Positions 63,362 to 64,000 of a stretch of 64,000 bases of DNA are shown here, in pieces (the first letter of the stretch is position 1; every line of letters begins with the position of its first letter). The notes beneath the pieces are model-generated. The model ran no database searches. It saw only the letters and a list, made by a program, of their open reading frames with translations, and was not told the DNA's origin. Source of the stretch: Acrasis kona (lineage: Eukaryota; Heterolobosea; Eutetramitea; Acrasida; Acrasidae); assembly GCA_026419775.2 (NCBI GenBank), contig JAOPGA020001235.1, positions 1 to 64,000 of the forward strand, read 5' to 3'. A program made the translations under genes and the position numbers.

Positions 63362-64000
63362 TCAGCCGCAACATTGTTTCTGCTCTTGTGTTGTTTTGGG
63401 CTCGTCAGCAACACTTATTCCTCCATTCTTCCCGTACATGCGTGATTCGGTTCGTGTCACTCTTCTCTCTGTGTTGTCAATTATTATTCCACTGTTTTGT
63501 TTTCCAAGTAACTCTGTGCGTGAGGGGGCGCTACTTTTTTTTTCCAAAATTCTTTTTGTCAGGTCCAAGAATGCTTCGTCGACATTTCTGTTTGCCTTTG
63601 CACTTGTGTGCAAGTGAACGGCGCCTACTGACTTTGCATATTCTGCAACCTCTTCGTCGCTTACTTGTCTGTTTTTCATGTCTGATTTGTTTCCTGCAAT
63701 GGTGATTGTAATGTCGTCGCCAACAACTTTTCTTAATTCTTTCACCCAATTCTTCGCTCTGATGAATGTGTCGTGATCTGTGACATCATATACCAATAGA
63801 GCCCCATCTGCGTTTCTATAGTATATAGGGCCGAGTGCATGAAAACGTTCTTGTCCGGCTGTCCGCGTAAGTATTTAATATTAACGTAAAACAAAATACC
63901 TGTGTCCCAGACTGAAATTGTGACAGTTTTATCTCCTATCCTAAGCTCTTTCTGCAAGTAGGTGGCTTGAATTGTGCTCTGCTGATGATCGTCAAAAGAG
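63362..64000 (-). CDS. RAB21: Rab21-like small GTPase, 5' end outside the window
   Basis: Two exons are visible (63900-64000 and 63362-63858) across a 41-nt intron that splits the WDTAGQERFHALGP switch II motif. The protein continues IYYRNADGALLVYDVTDHD, GNKSDM and HTSAKANRN. It ends in QCCG, a C-terminal Cys pair for geranylgeranylation. The upstream part reads FDDHQQSTIQATYLQK, the switch I/interswitch region of the Rab5/Rab21 group; the FHALGPIYYR and KNWVKELRK stretches favour Rab21. It controls early endosome and integrin-type traffic in other eukaryotes. The P-loop exon is missing because the window ends. Confidence 0.92.

Noticed and set aside
1-64000. tRNA, rRNA or CRISPR arrays
   Set aside because: No tRNA-like arms with GGTTCGA-type loops in spacers, no rRNA-like stretches and no regularly spaced repeats were seen by eye.

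Overview
The window looks like a nuclear segment from a gene-dense, intron-bearing protist. Thirty-nine spliceosomal introns could be resolved by reading frame; all are tiny (30-55 nt), nearly all begin GT and end AG, and many carry a CTAAC/CTAAT-like branch site. Gene content is plainly eukaryotic: TOR kinase, Rab21, RhoGEF, COQ2, an ABCG transporter, a CRT-like transporter, a TALE homeodomain protein, MHYT-RGS and RCC1-7TM-kinase receptors. This combination, with short introns and AT-rich spacers, suggests an amoeboflagellate or heterolobosean (Naegleria/Acrasis-type) genome. That placement is inference, not proof.

Layout. 0.1-6.5 kb is a decayed region: a frameshifted GPI-type surface protein, remnants of an unknown gene, a coiled-coil reading frame split by a nested palindrome, and an intact repeat-rich tail-anchored protein. 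7-9 kb holds an ankyrin/peroxiredoxin-like/RGS-like fusion. 9.4-16 kb holds small proteins, a TspO-family membrane protein, an APH-type kinase-like protein and a mitochondrial TPR protein. 16-21 kb holds the intact GPI-type paralogue, a PrxQ/BCP peroxiredoxin, a cytochrome b561 and a zinc alcohol dehydrogenase. 21.7-32 kb holds a disrupted Fic protein, CutC, an FAD monooxygenase, an ABCG half-transporter, a SAM/papain-fold protein and a cytochrome P450. 32-38 kb holds an SH3-DH-PH RhoGEF divergent from a TALE homeobox gene, a short-chain reductase and small genes. 38-40 kb is a decayed acetyl-CoA carboxylase pseudogene. 40.2-43.2 kb is a receptor with RCC1, seven membrane segments and a kinase. 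43.4-52.6 kb holds COQ2 and TOR, convergent with one base between their stop codons. 53-64 kb holds an ankyrin protein with near-identical repeats, a KH-DUF1771-Smr protein, a CtlX-like amidinohydrolase, MHYT-PAS-RGS, a CRT-like transporter and the 3' part of Rab21.

Themes. Several genes belong to signalling: TOR, RhoGEF, Rab21, two RGS-type proteins, the receptor kinase and the Fic protein. Others handle redox or small molecules: PrxQ, cytochrome b561, alcohol dehydrogenase, P450, monooxygenase and reductase. There are no operons; adjacent genes are divergent, convergent or tandem with very short spacers.

Sequence quality matters here. At least six otherwise good coding frames (ABCG, TOR, RhoGEF, Fic twice, CRT) contain one-base indels, mostly in short homopolymers. 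Assembly error is the simplest explanation, although four of the breaks can also be read as +1 shifts at a stop codon that follows a codon ending in T.
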